Assembly (NCBI GenBank): GCA_017513195.1
Contig: JAFXGM010000041.1
Location: 1 to 64,000 of the forward strand
Direction of reading: 5' to 3'
Source: Clostridia bacterium
GTDB taxonomy: Bacteria; Bacillota; Clostridia; Oscillospirales; Acutalibacteraceae
Length of the DNA: 64,000 bases
Shown in pieces: positions 25,198 through 33,085 of this stretch (positions are counted from its first letter, which is position 1; every line of letters begins with the position of its first letter). Position numbers and translations under genes: made by a program. The notes below the pieces were generated by a model. It saw nothing but the letters and a program-made list of their open reading frames with translations. It was not told where the DNA came from and made no database searches.

Positions 25198-25860
25198 TTA
25201 TATCACCTTTAGTGTTTCTTCTAAAATATCTTTTGCAATATCTTCTATGGTGCGTGGTTCGCCGTCTTTTGCACAAGGAATAATTGTCCAACCGGAATAT
25301 TTTGCTGTAAACATGGCGGCTTTGCGACATTTATCAAGGTATGCCGTATCACTTTCGTGAATATCTTTTTTACCCTCGTCGCCATTATATCTGCCAGACA
25401 GTAGTTTTTGTGAAACCTCTATCGGCATATCTAGAAAGATAACCTTGTCAGGCTTTGGAATTCCAACCTTGTTATACTCTAGATCATAAAGCCAATCAAG
25501 AAATCCTTGCCACTCGCTTTCATCCATTTTAGAGGTCTGATGAACGGCATTAGAGGTGGTATATCTGCCCGAAACGATTACGCCGTTTTGATTATAGTAA
25601 TCACCCCAATTTGTCTTATAAGAAGCGAATCGGTCAACCGCATAAAAAAGTGATGCCGCATAGGCGTTTACATCGCCCGGTTTTTTACCAAATTCGCCGC
25701 CCAAATACATTTTTACAAGGGCGCTTGAATTACTATCATAGTCGGGAAAAGAAACACTTTTGCTTTCTATTCCGTTTTTTAAAAGATTTTGCGGTAAAAG
25801 CTCAAGTTGGGTAGATTTACCACAACCGTCAAGTCCCTCTATTACAATCAACTTACCCAT
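25198..25860 (-). CDS. tmk: Thymidylate kinase
   Basis: Phosphorylates dTMP to dTDP. The 220-residue protein has the P-loop VIEGLDGCGKSTQ (about 5-17), FPDYDS (the DR/DY-type motif of Tmk), DRFASYK, SGRYTTSNAVHQ (TMP-binding, about 93-104) and a lid region with SGRYNGDEGKKDIHE. It is immediately downstream of thyX, so synthesis and first phosphorylation of dTMP are encoded together. The lid is longer than in typical bacterial Tmk, as in several clostridial homologues. Confidence 0.92.
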   Translation of the reverse strand: MGKLIVIEGLDGCGKSTQLELLPQNLLKNGIESKSVSFPDYDSNSSALVKMYLGGEFGKKPGDVNAYAASLFYAVDRFASYKTNWGDYYNQNGVIVSGRYTTSNAVHQTSKMDESEWQGFLDWLYDLEYNKVGIPKPDKVIFLDMPIEVSQKLLSGRYNGDEGKKDIHESDTAYLDKCRKAAMFTAKYSGWTIIPCAKDGEPRTIEDIAKDILEETLKVI

Positions 25861-26625
25861 TTATTTCATTTCCTCATAAAATTTCTTTATTTCTCTTGCC
25901 TTGCCGCAGCTCATTTTGCCCTCGGGGCAAGGACCGTTAAGGCAAGGCGGGCCTGCTTTTTTAAATAGTTCAGGTGCTACCTCTTTTACAAGCTTTAGCA
26001 TTTGATTGGCAACCTCTTGTATCTCCCACTGGGCGCGATTACAGCAACGATGACGGAAAAAGTTATGTAATGAACGAGCGTTCATAGTAACCACCATTTT
26101 CGTTTCACACGCATTTGGCAGAACAAAGCGCGCATCCTCAATGGCCTTTTTAGACGCAAGTCTTGCGGCGGTTTTTTCGTCTTTGCCCTCAGCCATAAAT
26201 GTAGCCTTGTGCTTTTCGGTAAGTATTTCAGAAATTTTGTCGTAAGACTCTTGTGCTAGTCGCATTGATTCTTTATAAGCCTCAAGCGCTACGGGGTCTG
26301 CCACTATTTCGGGAGGAGTCACAAACTCAAAAGCGCCCTCTTTAACATAGCGCTGACTTTTAACCGAATATGACGCCATTCTGTGACGTGTTATCTGTGC
26401 TAAAAACGCACGTGACACACCCTCTATACCAAACGTAAACGAAGCGTGTTCTATAGGGCTTTCATGACCAATTTCGGAAAGCATTTCCACAAAGTCGGCG
26501 GCCTTTTCATCGGTAAGGCCATCATATAAATCCATTATATTCGACGAGCTGTAGCAAAGCTTTGCAGCTGATGCTACCGTCTTTTCTGGATTGGGTGTGT
26601 GGGCTAACAATATAACGTTAGGCAT
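25861..26625 (-). CDS. thyX: FAD-dependent thymidylate synthase
   Basis: Makes dTMP from dUMP using methylenetetrahydrofolate and FAD. The 254-residue protein has the ThyX motif as RHRMASYSVKSQRY (about 78-91), ESPIEHASFTF with the flavin/nucleotide His, and RSLHNFFRHRCCNRAQWEI (about 177-195). The C-terminal CLNGPCPEGKMSCGK adds three further Cys, seen in clostridial ThyX. It leads a run of thyX-tmk-DJ1-mltG-U32 from the promoter at 26671-26699. Confidence 0.97.
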   Translation of the reverse strand: MPNVILLAHTPNPEKTVASAAKLCYSSSNIMDLYDGLTDEKAADFVEMLSEIGHESPIEHASFTFGIEGVSRAFLAQITRHRMASYSVKSQRYVKEGAFEFVTPPEIVADPVALEAYKESMRLAQESYDKISEILTEKHKATFMAEGKDEKTAARLASKKAIEDARFVLPNACETKMVVTMNARSLHNFFRHRCCNRAQWEIQEVANQMLKLVKEVAPELFKKAGPPCLNGPCPEGKMSCGKAREIKKFYEEMK

Positions 26626-26670
26626 AAATTTACATCTCCTGACAAAATTTACGTAATTACAGTTATAGTC

Positions 26671-26699
26671 ATTATATCATATCGCACAAATAATATCAA
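26671..26699 (-). promoter_or_regulatory. Sigma-A promoter of the thyX operon
   Basis: Minus strand TTGATA (26699-26694), a 17-base spacer and TATAAT (26676-26671). Confidence 0.85.
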
Positions 26700-26777
26700 T
26701 TAAATTTTATAATATTAGTATATATTTAAAAAATGTAAAAAAATTTTTAAAAAAGTCTTTTTTTGTAACTAAAAGTA

Positions 26778-26786
26778 TGCTACAAT
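26778..26786 (+). promoter_or_regulatory. Extended -10 promoter of prs
   Basis: TGCTACAAT at 26778-26786, an extended -10 without a clear -35, about 40 bases before the ATG; GGAGGG lies at 26814-26819. Confidence 0.65.
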
Positions 26787-26826
26787 GTACCCATAAAAAT
26801 TTAATATATTTGCGGAGGGATTTCAT

Positions 26827-27963
26827 ATGTCCAGTATTAACTTTAAGCACACACCCTACGGCGATCTTGCAATCATCAGCATGCGCGGCTGTGAAGACAT
26901 TTCTTCACAGGTAGATTTCTACCTGAAACAATGGCGCGGTATTGAGGATGAAGATCAATCCTTTGTAATCGACGTTAACTGTCCACGTTTTGGCACAGGC
27001 GAAGCAAAGGCCGTTCTTCACCATTCGGCTCGCGGTCTTGACGCGTTTATTATCTGCGATTGCTTTAACTACAACGTTACATACAAAATGTATGGACAAA
27101 CCGTTCCTATGAGTCCCGACGATCACTTCCAAGATCTCAAGCGCGTTATTGCGGCTTTTGGCGGTAAGGCACGCCGAATTACCGTTATTATGCCAATGCT
27201 TTACGAAGGTCGTCAGCACCGCCGTACTGCACGCGAGTCTATGGACTGCGCAATGGCACTTCAAGAGCTTGTTTCAATGGGTGTCAAAAACATTATCACC
27301 TTCGACGCTCACGACCCTCGCGTAAACAACGCTATTCCTTATGATGGTTTTGATAACGTTCAGGCGGCTTACCAAATGATTAAGGCACTTCTCCGCAGCG
27401 TTCCTGATGTTAAGCTTGACCGCGAACACACCATGATTGTTTCTCCTGACGAGGGCGGTATGGGCAGATGTATTTACTACTCATCTGTGTTAGGGCTTGA
27501 CCTTGGTATGTTCTACAAACGCCGTAATTACTCTATAATTGTAAACGGTAAAAATCCAATCGAAGCACACGAATTCCTCGGCAACGATATTACGGGCAAA
27601 GACCTCATTCTTGTTGACGATATGATATCTAGTGGCGAATCAATGCTGGACATCGCCGCAAAGCTTAAAGAAAGAGGCGCCGGAAGAATATTTATATTCT
27701 CAACCTTTGGTCTTTTTGTTGACGGACTCCAGAAATTCGACCAATATTATGCTGATGGTCTTATTGATAAAATCTTTACAACCAACCTTATCTACCAAAC
27801 ACCCGAGCTTCTCTCTCGTGAATGGTATTGCAGCGTAAATATGTCAAAGTACATAGCTCTGTTGGTTGAAACACTCAACAACGATAATTCTATAAGCAAG
27901 TTACTTGACCCTGTAGATAAAATTAAAGCCGCAGTTGCAAAATATGAGGCTGAAAACAAATAA
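26827..27963 (+). CDS. prs: Ribose-phosphate pyrophosphokinase
   Basis: Makes PRPP from ribose-5-phosphate and ATP. At 378 residues it is longer than the usual 310-320 and belongs to a divergent clostridial branch. Seen are PMLYEGRQHRRT in the ATP/flexible-loop position (about 122-133, matching the classical SARQDRK-type segment), TFDAHDPR with catalytic His, SPDEGGMGR, and the PRPP loop DLILVDDMISSGESM (about 259-273). The extra length is at the N-terminus and in the C-terminal helix. A terminator separates it from gpr. Confidence 0.9.
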   Translation: MSSINFKHTPYGDLAIISMRGCEDISSQVDFYLKQWRGIEDEDQSFVIDVNCPRFGTGEAKAVLHHSARGLDAFIICDCFNYNVTYKMYGQTVPMSPDDHFQDLKRVIAAFGGKARRITVIMPMLYEGRQHRRTARESMDCAMALQELVSMGVKNIITFDAHDPRVNNAIPYDGFDNVQAAYQMIKALLRSVPDVKLDREHTMIVSPDEGGMGRCIYYSSVLGLDLGMFYKRRNYSIIVNGKNPIEAHEFLGNDITGKDLILVDDMISSGESMLDIAAKLKERGAGRIFIFSTFGLFVDGLQKFDQYYADGLIDKIFTTNLIYQTPELLSREWYCSVNMSKYIALLVETLNNDNSISKLLDPVDKIKAAVAKYEAENK

Positions 27964-27966
27964 TTT

Positions 27967-28003
27967 AAAAACTCTGCTGAAATTCAGCAGAGTTTTCTTT
28001 TTT
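27967..28003 (+). terminator. Terminator after prs
   Basis: Stem AACTCTGCTG/CAGCAGAGTT with loop AAATT, then TTTCTTTTTTT. Confidence 0.93.
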
Positions 28004-28030
28004 TGTGGACAAGATAATATGGGTGATTAT

Positions 28031-28855
28031 ATGAATATAAGAACAGACCTTGTTGCCGAGATAAAGGCTGAAAAACAGCCCGATATATCGGGTGTTGAAG
28101 TAATAGAAGAAAAGATAAACGACGTTAATATTTCTACCGTGAAAATTCTCGACGAAAAAGCATCCGAAACGCTGGAAAAACCAACAGGCTCATACTGTAC
28201 AATATCTTTCCCCCGCCTTGATTTTGTATGTGAAACCCTCGATATAATAAATGCCACTGTAAAAGCACTTAAAGCGGTTATAAAATCAGATATAAATCAA
28301 TCACTTGTGGTAGGTCTTGGCAATACCGACATAACGCCCGACGCATTAGGTCCAATTGTTGCAGACAGGGTGCTTGCCACAAGGCATTTGACCAACGAAT
28401 TAAAGCGTGATTTGGGACTTGACGGTTTAAAAAGCGTTAGCACAATAACACCAAACGTGCTGGGTAAAACGGGTATTGAAAGCTATGACCTTGTAAGTGC
28501 TACCGCTAAAAAAATAAAGCCCGATATTATAATTGCCGTAGATGCCCTTGCCTGCCGCGACCCCGAGCGCCTTTGCCGCACAATACAAATTGCCGATAGC
28601 GGAATTTGCGCAGGGTCGGGTGTAAACAATGCACGAAAGCCGTTAAACCTTGCCACACTGGGCATACCGGTTATTGCACTGGGTGTGCCTACCGTAATAG
28701 ATGCAAACAGCTTTTTTAATTCAGACGAAAATATGATGGTAACACCAAAAGAAATTGACCTGCTTGTAGAAAAAGCGGCGGACATTATCTCTCGCGCAAT
28801 AAACATATTTTTACAACCCGAAATAGATATAGACACCATAGAAAGCCTGACATAA
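28031..28855 (+). CDS. gpr: GPR endopeptidase (spore germination protease)
   Basis: GPR degrades small acid-soluble spore proteins during germination and is made as a zymogen. The 274-residue protein starts MNIRTDLVAEIKA, which resembles both the zymogen cleavage region and the SASP recognition site. It has VVGLGNTDITPDALGP (about 95-110, with the acidic residues), VSTITPNVLGKTGIES, IIAVDALACRD and GSGVNNARK. I chose the ATG at 28031, which has GGGTGAT just before it; the frame is open further 5' but runs into the prs terminator. spoIIP follows, as in Bacillus. Confidence 0.95.
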   Translation: MNIRTDLVAEIKAEKQPDISGVEVIEEKINDVNISTVKILDEKASETLEKPTGSYCTISFPRLDFVCETLDIINATVKALKAVIKSDINQSLVVGLGNTDITPDALGPIVADRVLATRHLTNELKRDLGLDGLKSVSTITPNVLGKTGIESYDLVSATAKKIKPDIIIAVDALACRDPERLCRTIQIADSGICAGSGVNNARKPLNLATLGIPVIALGVPTVIDANSFFNSDENMMVTPKEIDLLVEKAADIISRAINIFLQPEIDIDTIESLT

Positions 28856-28860
28856 AAATA

Positions 28861-28897
28861 TTATCACCAGCATAAAATTTTTTGTGGATGGTGATAA
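28861..28897 (+). promoter_or_regulatory. Inverted repeat covering the spoIIP ribosome binding site
   Basis: TTATCACC (28861-28868) is the perfect complement of GGTGATAA (28890-28897), and the latter contains the spoIIP Shine-Dalgarno GGTGAT. The hairpin has a 21-base loop and could limit translation. Confidence 0.5.
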
Positions 28898-28900
28898 ATC

Positions 28901-29953
28901 GTGAGCAATCGTGGTGCTATAATACGCTTCTGCGCATCGGCGCTTATTGTAGCGCTGTTTTTAACATATACAAGCATAAAAGGATTAAGCTATAGTGGCG
29001 GTGACGTTGTTATACAAACGATAGCGCCAATTACGGAAAGTTATACGTCATCTGCCGGTACCGTTTTTGAAAACCCAAGCTCTCAAAATTCTACCGTACA
29101 AGATAACGCAAGTTCTGCCGTTTCAAGCCCTACCGCATCCGTACCGGTATCAGCAAGCGGAGCTGTGCAAGGCAAGGTTATAGAAAAATTTATTTCCCCC
29201 TATACAGCAAACACTTCTTACAATAACGTTTATCTAAAAAACAACACCGATCTTAAAATAAATTTAAAGGATTTTGTAAACGGAAAGCTCCCATTTAAAA
29301 TAGAAAAAAACGGCATGCCGCAGGTTCTTATTCTTCACACACACGCAACCGAAAGTTATCTGCGACATAATGAAAAATATTATACCGAAAACGATACCGC
29401 AAGAAGTACCGACAACGCATATAATATGGTCGCTTTGGGCAAAATAATTGCCGATAGGCTAAACGCCGCAGGAATTGTAACGCTGCATGACACCACTCAG
29501 CACGATAACCCGTCGTATAACGAAAGCTATTCGCGTGCGGCTGATACCATTTGCAAATACACCGAAAAATACCCCAGCATTAAAATTGTTATCGATCTGC
29601 ACCGCGATGCACTAGCTGAAAATGATACAGACAAGGTAAAGGTAACAACCGAGATTGACGGCAAAAAAGCGGCTCAAATAATGCTGGTTATGGGGTCACA
29701 AAGCGGTAACGTTAAAAACTTTCCAAATTGGAAAGAAAACTTAAAGCTTGCAACCCGTCTGCAGCAAACAATAGAGGTCATGTATCCAAGCCTTGCGCGG
29801 TCGATTCACTTTATGTCAAAAAACTATAACGAAAGCCTTACAACAGGCTCAATGCTTATAGAAATCGGTACCGACGGCAACACGCTTGACGAAGCCAAAT
29901 ACTCGGCAGAGCTACTTTCTAACGCGCTTATAAGCCTGCTAAATACACTTTAA
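28901..29953 (+). CDS. spoIIP: Stage II sporulation protein P
   Basis: SpoIIP is the amidase/endopeptidase of the DMP machine that thins septal peptidoglycan during engulfment. The 350-residue protein has an N-terminal membrane anchor (about 8-25), a Ser/Thr-rich linker, then VLILHTHATESYL with zinc His and Glu (about 144-156), VIDLHRDA (about 230-237) and a C-terminal GSMLIEIGTDGNT. Start is GTG, preceded by GGTGAT at 9 bases. It follows gpr by 45 bases. Confidence 0.95.
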   Translation: MSNRGAIIRFCASALIVALFLTYTSIKGLSYSGGDVVIQTIAPITESYTSSAGTVFENPSSQNSTVQDNASSAVSSPTASVPVSASGAVQGKVIEKFISPYTANTSYNNVYLKNNTDLKINLKDFVNGKLPFKIEKNGMPQVLILHTHATESYLRHNEKYYTENDTARSTDNAYNMVALGKIIADRLNAAGIVTLHDTTQHDNPSYNESYSRAADTICKYTEKYPSIKIVIDLHRDALAENDTDKVKVTTEIDGKKAAQIMLVMGSQSGNVKNFPNWKENLKLATRLQQTIEVMYPSLARSIHFMSKNYNESLTTGSMLIEIGTDGNTLDEAKYSAELLSNALISLLNTL

Positions 29954-29968
29954 AAAAGGAATTCAAAA

Positions 29969-30160
29969 ATGAAAAGGCAAACCAAAACGTACTTTAGAAC
30001 TTTTTATATAACACTTGTTATTTTATTGTGTGTTAGCATCGGCTGGATTGGTATTTCAACCGCTTGGGAAAATACCGTTCAGGTTGCATTTGGGAAATAT
30101 GAAAAAGCCATAGAAATAAGCGAGGACGGTATAAGGATATTAGACTTTAATATAAAATAA
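29969..30160 (+). CDS. Small single-pass membrane protein downstream of spoIIP
   Basis: A 63-residue protein: basic N-terminus (KRQTKTYFR), one membrane helix at about 12-30, and an outward tail with acidic residues ending in LDFNIK. AAGGA lies before the ATG, 15 bases after spoIIP, and a terminator follows at once, so it is the last gene of the gpr-spoIIP unit. I do not recognise the family. Its position suggests a sporulation-time membrane peptide (inference). Confidence 0.75.
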   Translation: MKRQTKTYFRTFYITLVILLCVSIGWIGISTAWENTVQVAFGKYEKAIEISEDGIRILDFNIK

Positions 30161-30187
30161 AGCCACTGCAAAAGCAGTGGCTTTTTC
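30159..30187. terminator. Terminator between the spoIIP unit and the DUF624 gene
   Basis: Stem AGCCACTGC/GCAGTGGCT with AAAA loop and T5 on the plus side; A-rich left flank makes it usable by the convergent DUF624 gene too. Confidence 0.92.
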
Positions 30188-30192
30188 AAATT

Positions 30193-31014
30193 TTACTCCC
30201 AAGAAATCGGTTCTTCCTCGTCGTCATCCTCTTCGGGAACTTCAAGTCCCAAGGCACGACGTTTTTCAATATCAGCATCGGGATGTTCGGCATAATAAGG
30301 ATCTATTATATACTTTTTAATGCTACCAAAGGTAAAGAACTGTATAAGCAAAAATCTAAAAGCAGGCAAGGTTGCCGCGGCTATAATAACTTCAATTACA
30401 AACACTCTTATGTCATTGCCGCCCAAAATCAATATAAGATAGTAAAATGCATATACAGCTATCATACACAAACCGCAAAGCAAGTTGCGCCATAGATTTA
30501 CAAATACAAATTTCAAACTGTTTTTGTAAAGCAGCTTTGTGCTGAAGCTAAAAGTAATCATAAGGGTTGATGTGTAAAAGTTCATCATAGCAAATATTGC
30601 CAAAAATGATACACACAAAACAAGCCCTAAAAATGATAATGTGTTTTGAGTTTGCAAATAAGAGTCATTATAAAATCTAATCGCAAAAATTAAAAGCCCC
30701 GTAATAATAGAATTGATTGTGCCAACAGCTAATGCCTGTTTCCAATTTTTACGTATGGTTGAGAAAAAGTCGCTAAGGCCAAACGAATGCTTATCACGCG
30801 CAATGTTTCGTGTAACGTTTGTAATACCGGCACGCGCCAGACCATGTGTAAATATAGGCAAAGACAAAATAACGTAAGCTAAATTTATAGAAAAGAACTT
30901 GAAAAAGTTTCGAAAAAAAGTTTCAAAGAACACAAAAAACGCTTTCTTTTTAGGTGCATCTTTACTAATTCCAGGTCCTTCTTTGGTAAAGTCAAAAAAT
31001 CCGAAAAGCCCCAT
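30193..31014 (-). CDS. YesL-family (DUF624) membrane protein
   Basis: A 273-residue integral membrane protein of the DUF624/YesL family. About five to six hydrophobic helices lie between residues 35 and 230; the early SINLAYVILSLPIFTHGLARAGIT and SDFFSTIRKNWKQAL are the family's recurring segments. The C-terminus is an acidic cytoplasmic tail (EEDDDEEE). YesL proteins often sit with sugar transporters, but here the partner is another unknown membrane protein, only 2 bases upstream. Function unknown. Confidence 0.82.
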   Translation of the reverse strand: MGLFGFFDFTKEGPGISKDAPKKKAFFVFFETFFRNFFKFFSINLAYVILSLPIFTHGLARAGITNVTRNIARDKHSFGLSDFFSTIRKNWKQALAVGTINSIITGLLIFAIRFYNDSYLQTQNTLSFLGLVLCVSFLAIFAMMNFYTSTLMITFSFSTKLLYKNSLKFVFVNLWRNLLCGLCMIAVYAFYYLILILGGNDIRVFVIEVIIAAATLPAFRFLLIQFFTFGSIKKYIIDPYYAEHPDADIEKRRALGLEVPEEDDDEEEPISWE

Positions 31015-31016
31015 TT

Positions 31017-31772
31017 TTACTTATCCCCTTTTTTATATACAATTTTTTCGGTAAGATTTATTTCCTTAAAGCCTAAAATATATGCAATGCCCGAAATAAT
31101 CGGTACTATAAGCTGAACCACCAATAACAATACGTACTGTAATGCATTTAAATCAGCTGCTGTGGTTGCATTAGAGCAACCCGATATCAAATAAATGACA
31201 GGATAAAAACAACTGTTTAAATAGCCGTATAACGTTACGCGAAGAGTCGGTAACAAGCCAAGTCCGCAAGCCACAAGAAGGCCAAACAATAAAAAGAATG
31301 GTACGTTTGCAACAAGACCTATTTTAAATCCTTTTAGCTTATCTTGTTTAACATGTCCTATACGAACAAGGTTGGAATCCTTAAAGCCCTGCTTGTAAAC
31401 GTTACTACCGGCAAAAGAAATTATTAATATACCGCACAGTATTTGTGATATAACAACATATACCATCATTCCCTTACCCTCAAGGCTTGTCACTATTGCG
31501 GTTTTTTGAACTATGTAGTTTTCTTCCTCATATTTTGCCTTTTTCTCGTCAGTACCATTATCTTTACCATCACCATCAGGGTCGTAAAACTTATATTCCC
31601 AGCTATCAACCAGCTTGTCGCTGTCTTGGGCATAAACATGCGCCTTATAACCAATAGTGTCGGTAAAAACCGCCTGACAAATAGCATTTATAGATGCGCA
31701 AAGGAAAAAGCTTATCAAAACGGCAACAACTATACCGCCCGAAAGTTTTGCACCACTTTTAAAAATTTTCAT
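31017..31772 (-). CDS. Polytopic membrane protein of unknown function
   Basis: A 251-residue protein with about five membrane segments (near 12-32, 100-122, 150-172, 178-200 and 213-235). Between the first and second is an outward-facing charged loop with DPDGDGKDNGTDEKK, resembling a Ca-binding or low-complexity acidic stretch. AAGGAG precedes the ATG. I do not recognise the family. It is followed by the DUF624 gene with a 2-base gap, so the two probably form one membrane complex or at least one operon (inference). Confidence 0.72.
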   Translation of the reverse strand: MKIFKSGAKLSGGIVVAVLISFFLCASINAICQAVFTDTIGYKAHVYAQDSDKLVDSWEYKFYDPDGDGKDNGTDEKKAKYEEENYIVQKTAIVTSLEGKGMMVYVVISQILCGILIISFAGSNVYKQGFKDSNLVRIGHVKQDKLKGFKIGLVANVPFFLLFGLLVACGLGLLPTLRVTLYGYLNSCFYPVIYLISGCSNATTAADLNALQYVLLLVVQLIVPIISGIAYILGFKEINLTEKIVYKKGDK

Positions 31773-31809
31773 TTATTGCTCCTTAAATCGACAATATATT
31801 AACCATTAC

Positions 31810-31838
31810 ATTATATTACAATAAATACAAAAAAGCAA
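31810..31838 (-). promoter_or_regulatory. Possible promoter of the DUF624 pair, overlapping a terminator
   Basis: Minus strand TTGCTT (31838-31833), 17-base spacer, TATAAT (31815-31810). The -35 is inside the left arm of the terminator at 31830-31867. Confidence 0.5.
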
Positions 31839-31867
31839 GGCGGGATTTAACTACACCTTGCTTTTTT
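31830..31867 (-). terminator. Terminator of the 91-residue membrane protein gene
   Basis: Stem AAAAGCAAGG/CCTTGCTTTT with a 15-base loop; T-rich downstream on the minus strand. Confidence 0.85.
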
Positions 31868-31876
31868 ACAATATAT

Positions 31877-32152
31877 TCACAAAATTATCGCCAATGCTGT
31901 GCCTATTAACAATAGGCCGCCTACGATGGCGGCTATTATTACCCTTCGCCGCAAAATGTGTCGCTGGCGCAAGGTCATCCGACTTCGAGGCACTCGTTCA
32001 TCAAGCCCCAGCGTAAAGCTTTTTATTGCCTTGTTAAGATTTTTTTGACTTAAATTACTATATGTCGGACTAACGTAAAACACAACTCTGTCGAAAATCT
32101 TACTGCCCGTATTATTAACCTCTATTACGGTTTTATTTACACCTCTAACCAA
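31877..32152 (-). CDS. Small tail-anchored membrane protein, unknown
   Basis: A 91-residue protein with a soluble N-terminal part, a basic stretch RQRHILRRR and one C-terminal membrane helix (about 71-91), so it is tail-anchored with the N-terminus inside. Start is TTG with a strong AAAGGTGG seven bases before it; no ATG is available nearby. I do not recognise the family. It is a single-gene unit between a terminator and the DnaA-box-like region. Confidence 0.72.
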   Translation of the reverse strand: MVRGVNKTVIEVNNTGSKIFDRVVFYVSPTYSNLSQKNLNKAIKSFTLGLDERVPRSRMTLRQRHILRRRVIIAAIVGGLLLIGTALAIIL

Positions 32153-32227
32153 TAAAATTCCACCTTTCTTTTACCTAAAATTTATTTTTGACAAAGAAAA
32201 GTTGTTATATTCAGGTTGACATAAAAA

Positions 32228-32289
32228 TGTGGAAAACTCGGTGGAAAAGTGGAAAAAGTCGCTTATTTAGTGGGTAAAACTTATCCACA
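32228..32289. promoter_or_regulatory. Cluster of DnaA-box-like sequences
   Basis: Four candidate boxes in 62 bases: TGTGGAAAA (32228, complement of TTTTCCACA), GGTGGAAAA (32240), AGTGGAAAA (32248) and a perfect TTATCCACA (32281). The first three face one way, the last the other. They lie in the gap 32153-32306, which has no gene. Confidence 0.5.
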
Positions 32290-32306
32290 ACGGTTGCAAA
32301 ACAGGT

Positions 32307-33008
32307 TTATTTTGTCGCATTATGTAAATCGCAATTGCCGTTTAAAAATTCTACTGCACGTTCAACAGCATCGGCAGAATTGCCCCAATCGCCCTTACCG
32401 GCACTACGATAATCGTACATAGAACAATACTTTGAAATATCTTCACCAAGTGACTTTACATAGTCGGCAGTTATGCGTGTAAGATTTTCTTTAAATTCAC
32501 CGGCATACTTTGGCATTTTCTTTTTATCGGCACTCGACATCAAAAGCTCAAAATGATGCATACAAAACTGTGGCTGATTATTAAAAAGCTCTCTAAAATC
32601 ACGCTCTTTTTCATAGCAGCGGTAAATGGTATCTATCATTCTTTCCATACCCCAATTTACCTTTTCGCATATAAAACAGCTGTCGCTTATCTTTTTAACG
32701 TTACTTGCCTTTTTATCTCCACCGTTGAAAAGCTTTTTCCCAAAAATTTGTTCGCTTATTTCTTTAATATGCGTTTCCAGCATAAGCGCTAACTGTAATC
32801 TACCGCGGGTGGACATCATTTTGTTATAATGCTCCGGGCAAAAGCCTACGGCGTTGGTTTCTATACGAACATCAGGCTCCATCATAGCGTCACCTAATAT
32901 ATAGGTTATAAGGTGCTGTTCTACCGTTTGCTTCATACGGCATATAGGACACCCGTCAGATTCCTCAAACACCTCAGATACCGGTATGGTACAAATATCA
33001 TCACGCAA
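32307..33008 (-). CDS. DUF6062 family protein
   Basis: A 233-residue cytoplasmic protein with the cysteine pattern of DUF6062: CPICRMK (about 20-26), GFCPEHY, SCFICEKV (about 116-123) and FCMHHFELL. Pairs of C-x2-C and C-x2-H suggest a metal site; the family has no known function. The open frame reaches back to a GTG at 33053, but I use TTG at 33008: AAAGG is upstream, the N-terminus then reads MRDDICTIPV, as in family members, and the promoter -10 at 33049-33044 would place the GTG upstream of the transcript start. Confidence 0.82.
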   Translation of the reverse strand: MRDDICTIPVSEVFEESDGCPICRMKQTVEQHLITYILGDAMMEPDVRIETNAVGFCPEHYNKMMSTRGRLQLALMLETHIKEISEQIFGKKLFNGGDKKASNVKKISDSCFICEKVNWGMERMIDTIYRCYEKERDFRELFNNQPQFCMHHFELLMSSADKKKMPKYAGEFKENLTRITADYVKSLGEDISKYCSMYDYRSAGKGDWGNSADAVERAVEFLNGNCDLHNATK

Positions 33009-33038
33009 AAAATCACAACCTTTAAATATATTTCTTGC

Positions 33039-33067
33039 TTTACATTGTAACACAAAATCAGTATAAT
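33039..33067 (+). promoter_or_regulatory. Promoter of the OGG gene
   Basis: TTTACA at 33039-33044, 17-base spacer, TATAAT at 33062-33067; AGAGGTG and the ATG follow at 33076 and 33086. Confidence 0.82.
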
Positions 33068-33072
33068 TGCAA
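33044..33072 (-). promoter_or_regulatory. Promoter of the DUF6062 gene, overlapping the OGG promoter
   Basis: Minus strand TTGCAA (33072-33067), 17-base spacer, TACAAT (33049-33044). It covers almost the same bases as the plus-strand promoter. Confidence 0.72.
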
Positions 33073-33085
33073 ATAGAGGTGTAAT

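Noticed and set aside
26626-26826. Small gene or T-box in the thyX-prs gap
   Set aside because: Only AT-rich sequence with the two divergent promoters is seen; no open frame with a ribosome site and no T-box sequence.
32228-32289. Chromosome origin oriC
   Set aside because: dnaA, dnaN, rpmH or other origin genes are absent and gene orientation does not diverge from here; the boxes are kept only as a possible DnaA-binding cluster.
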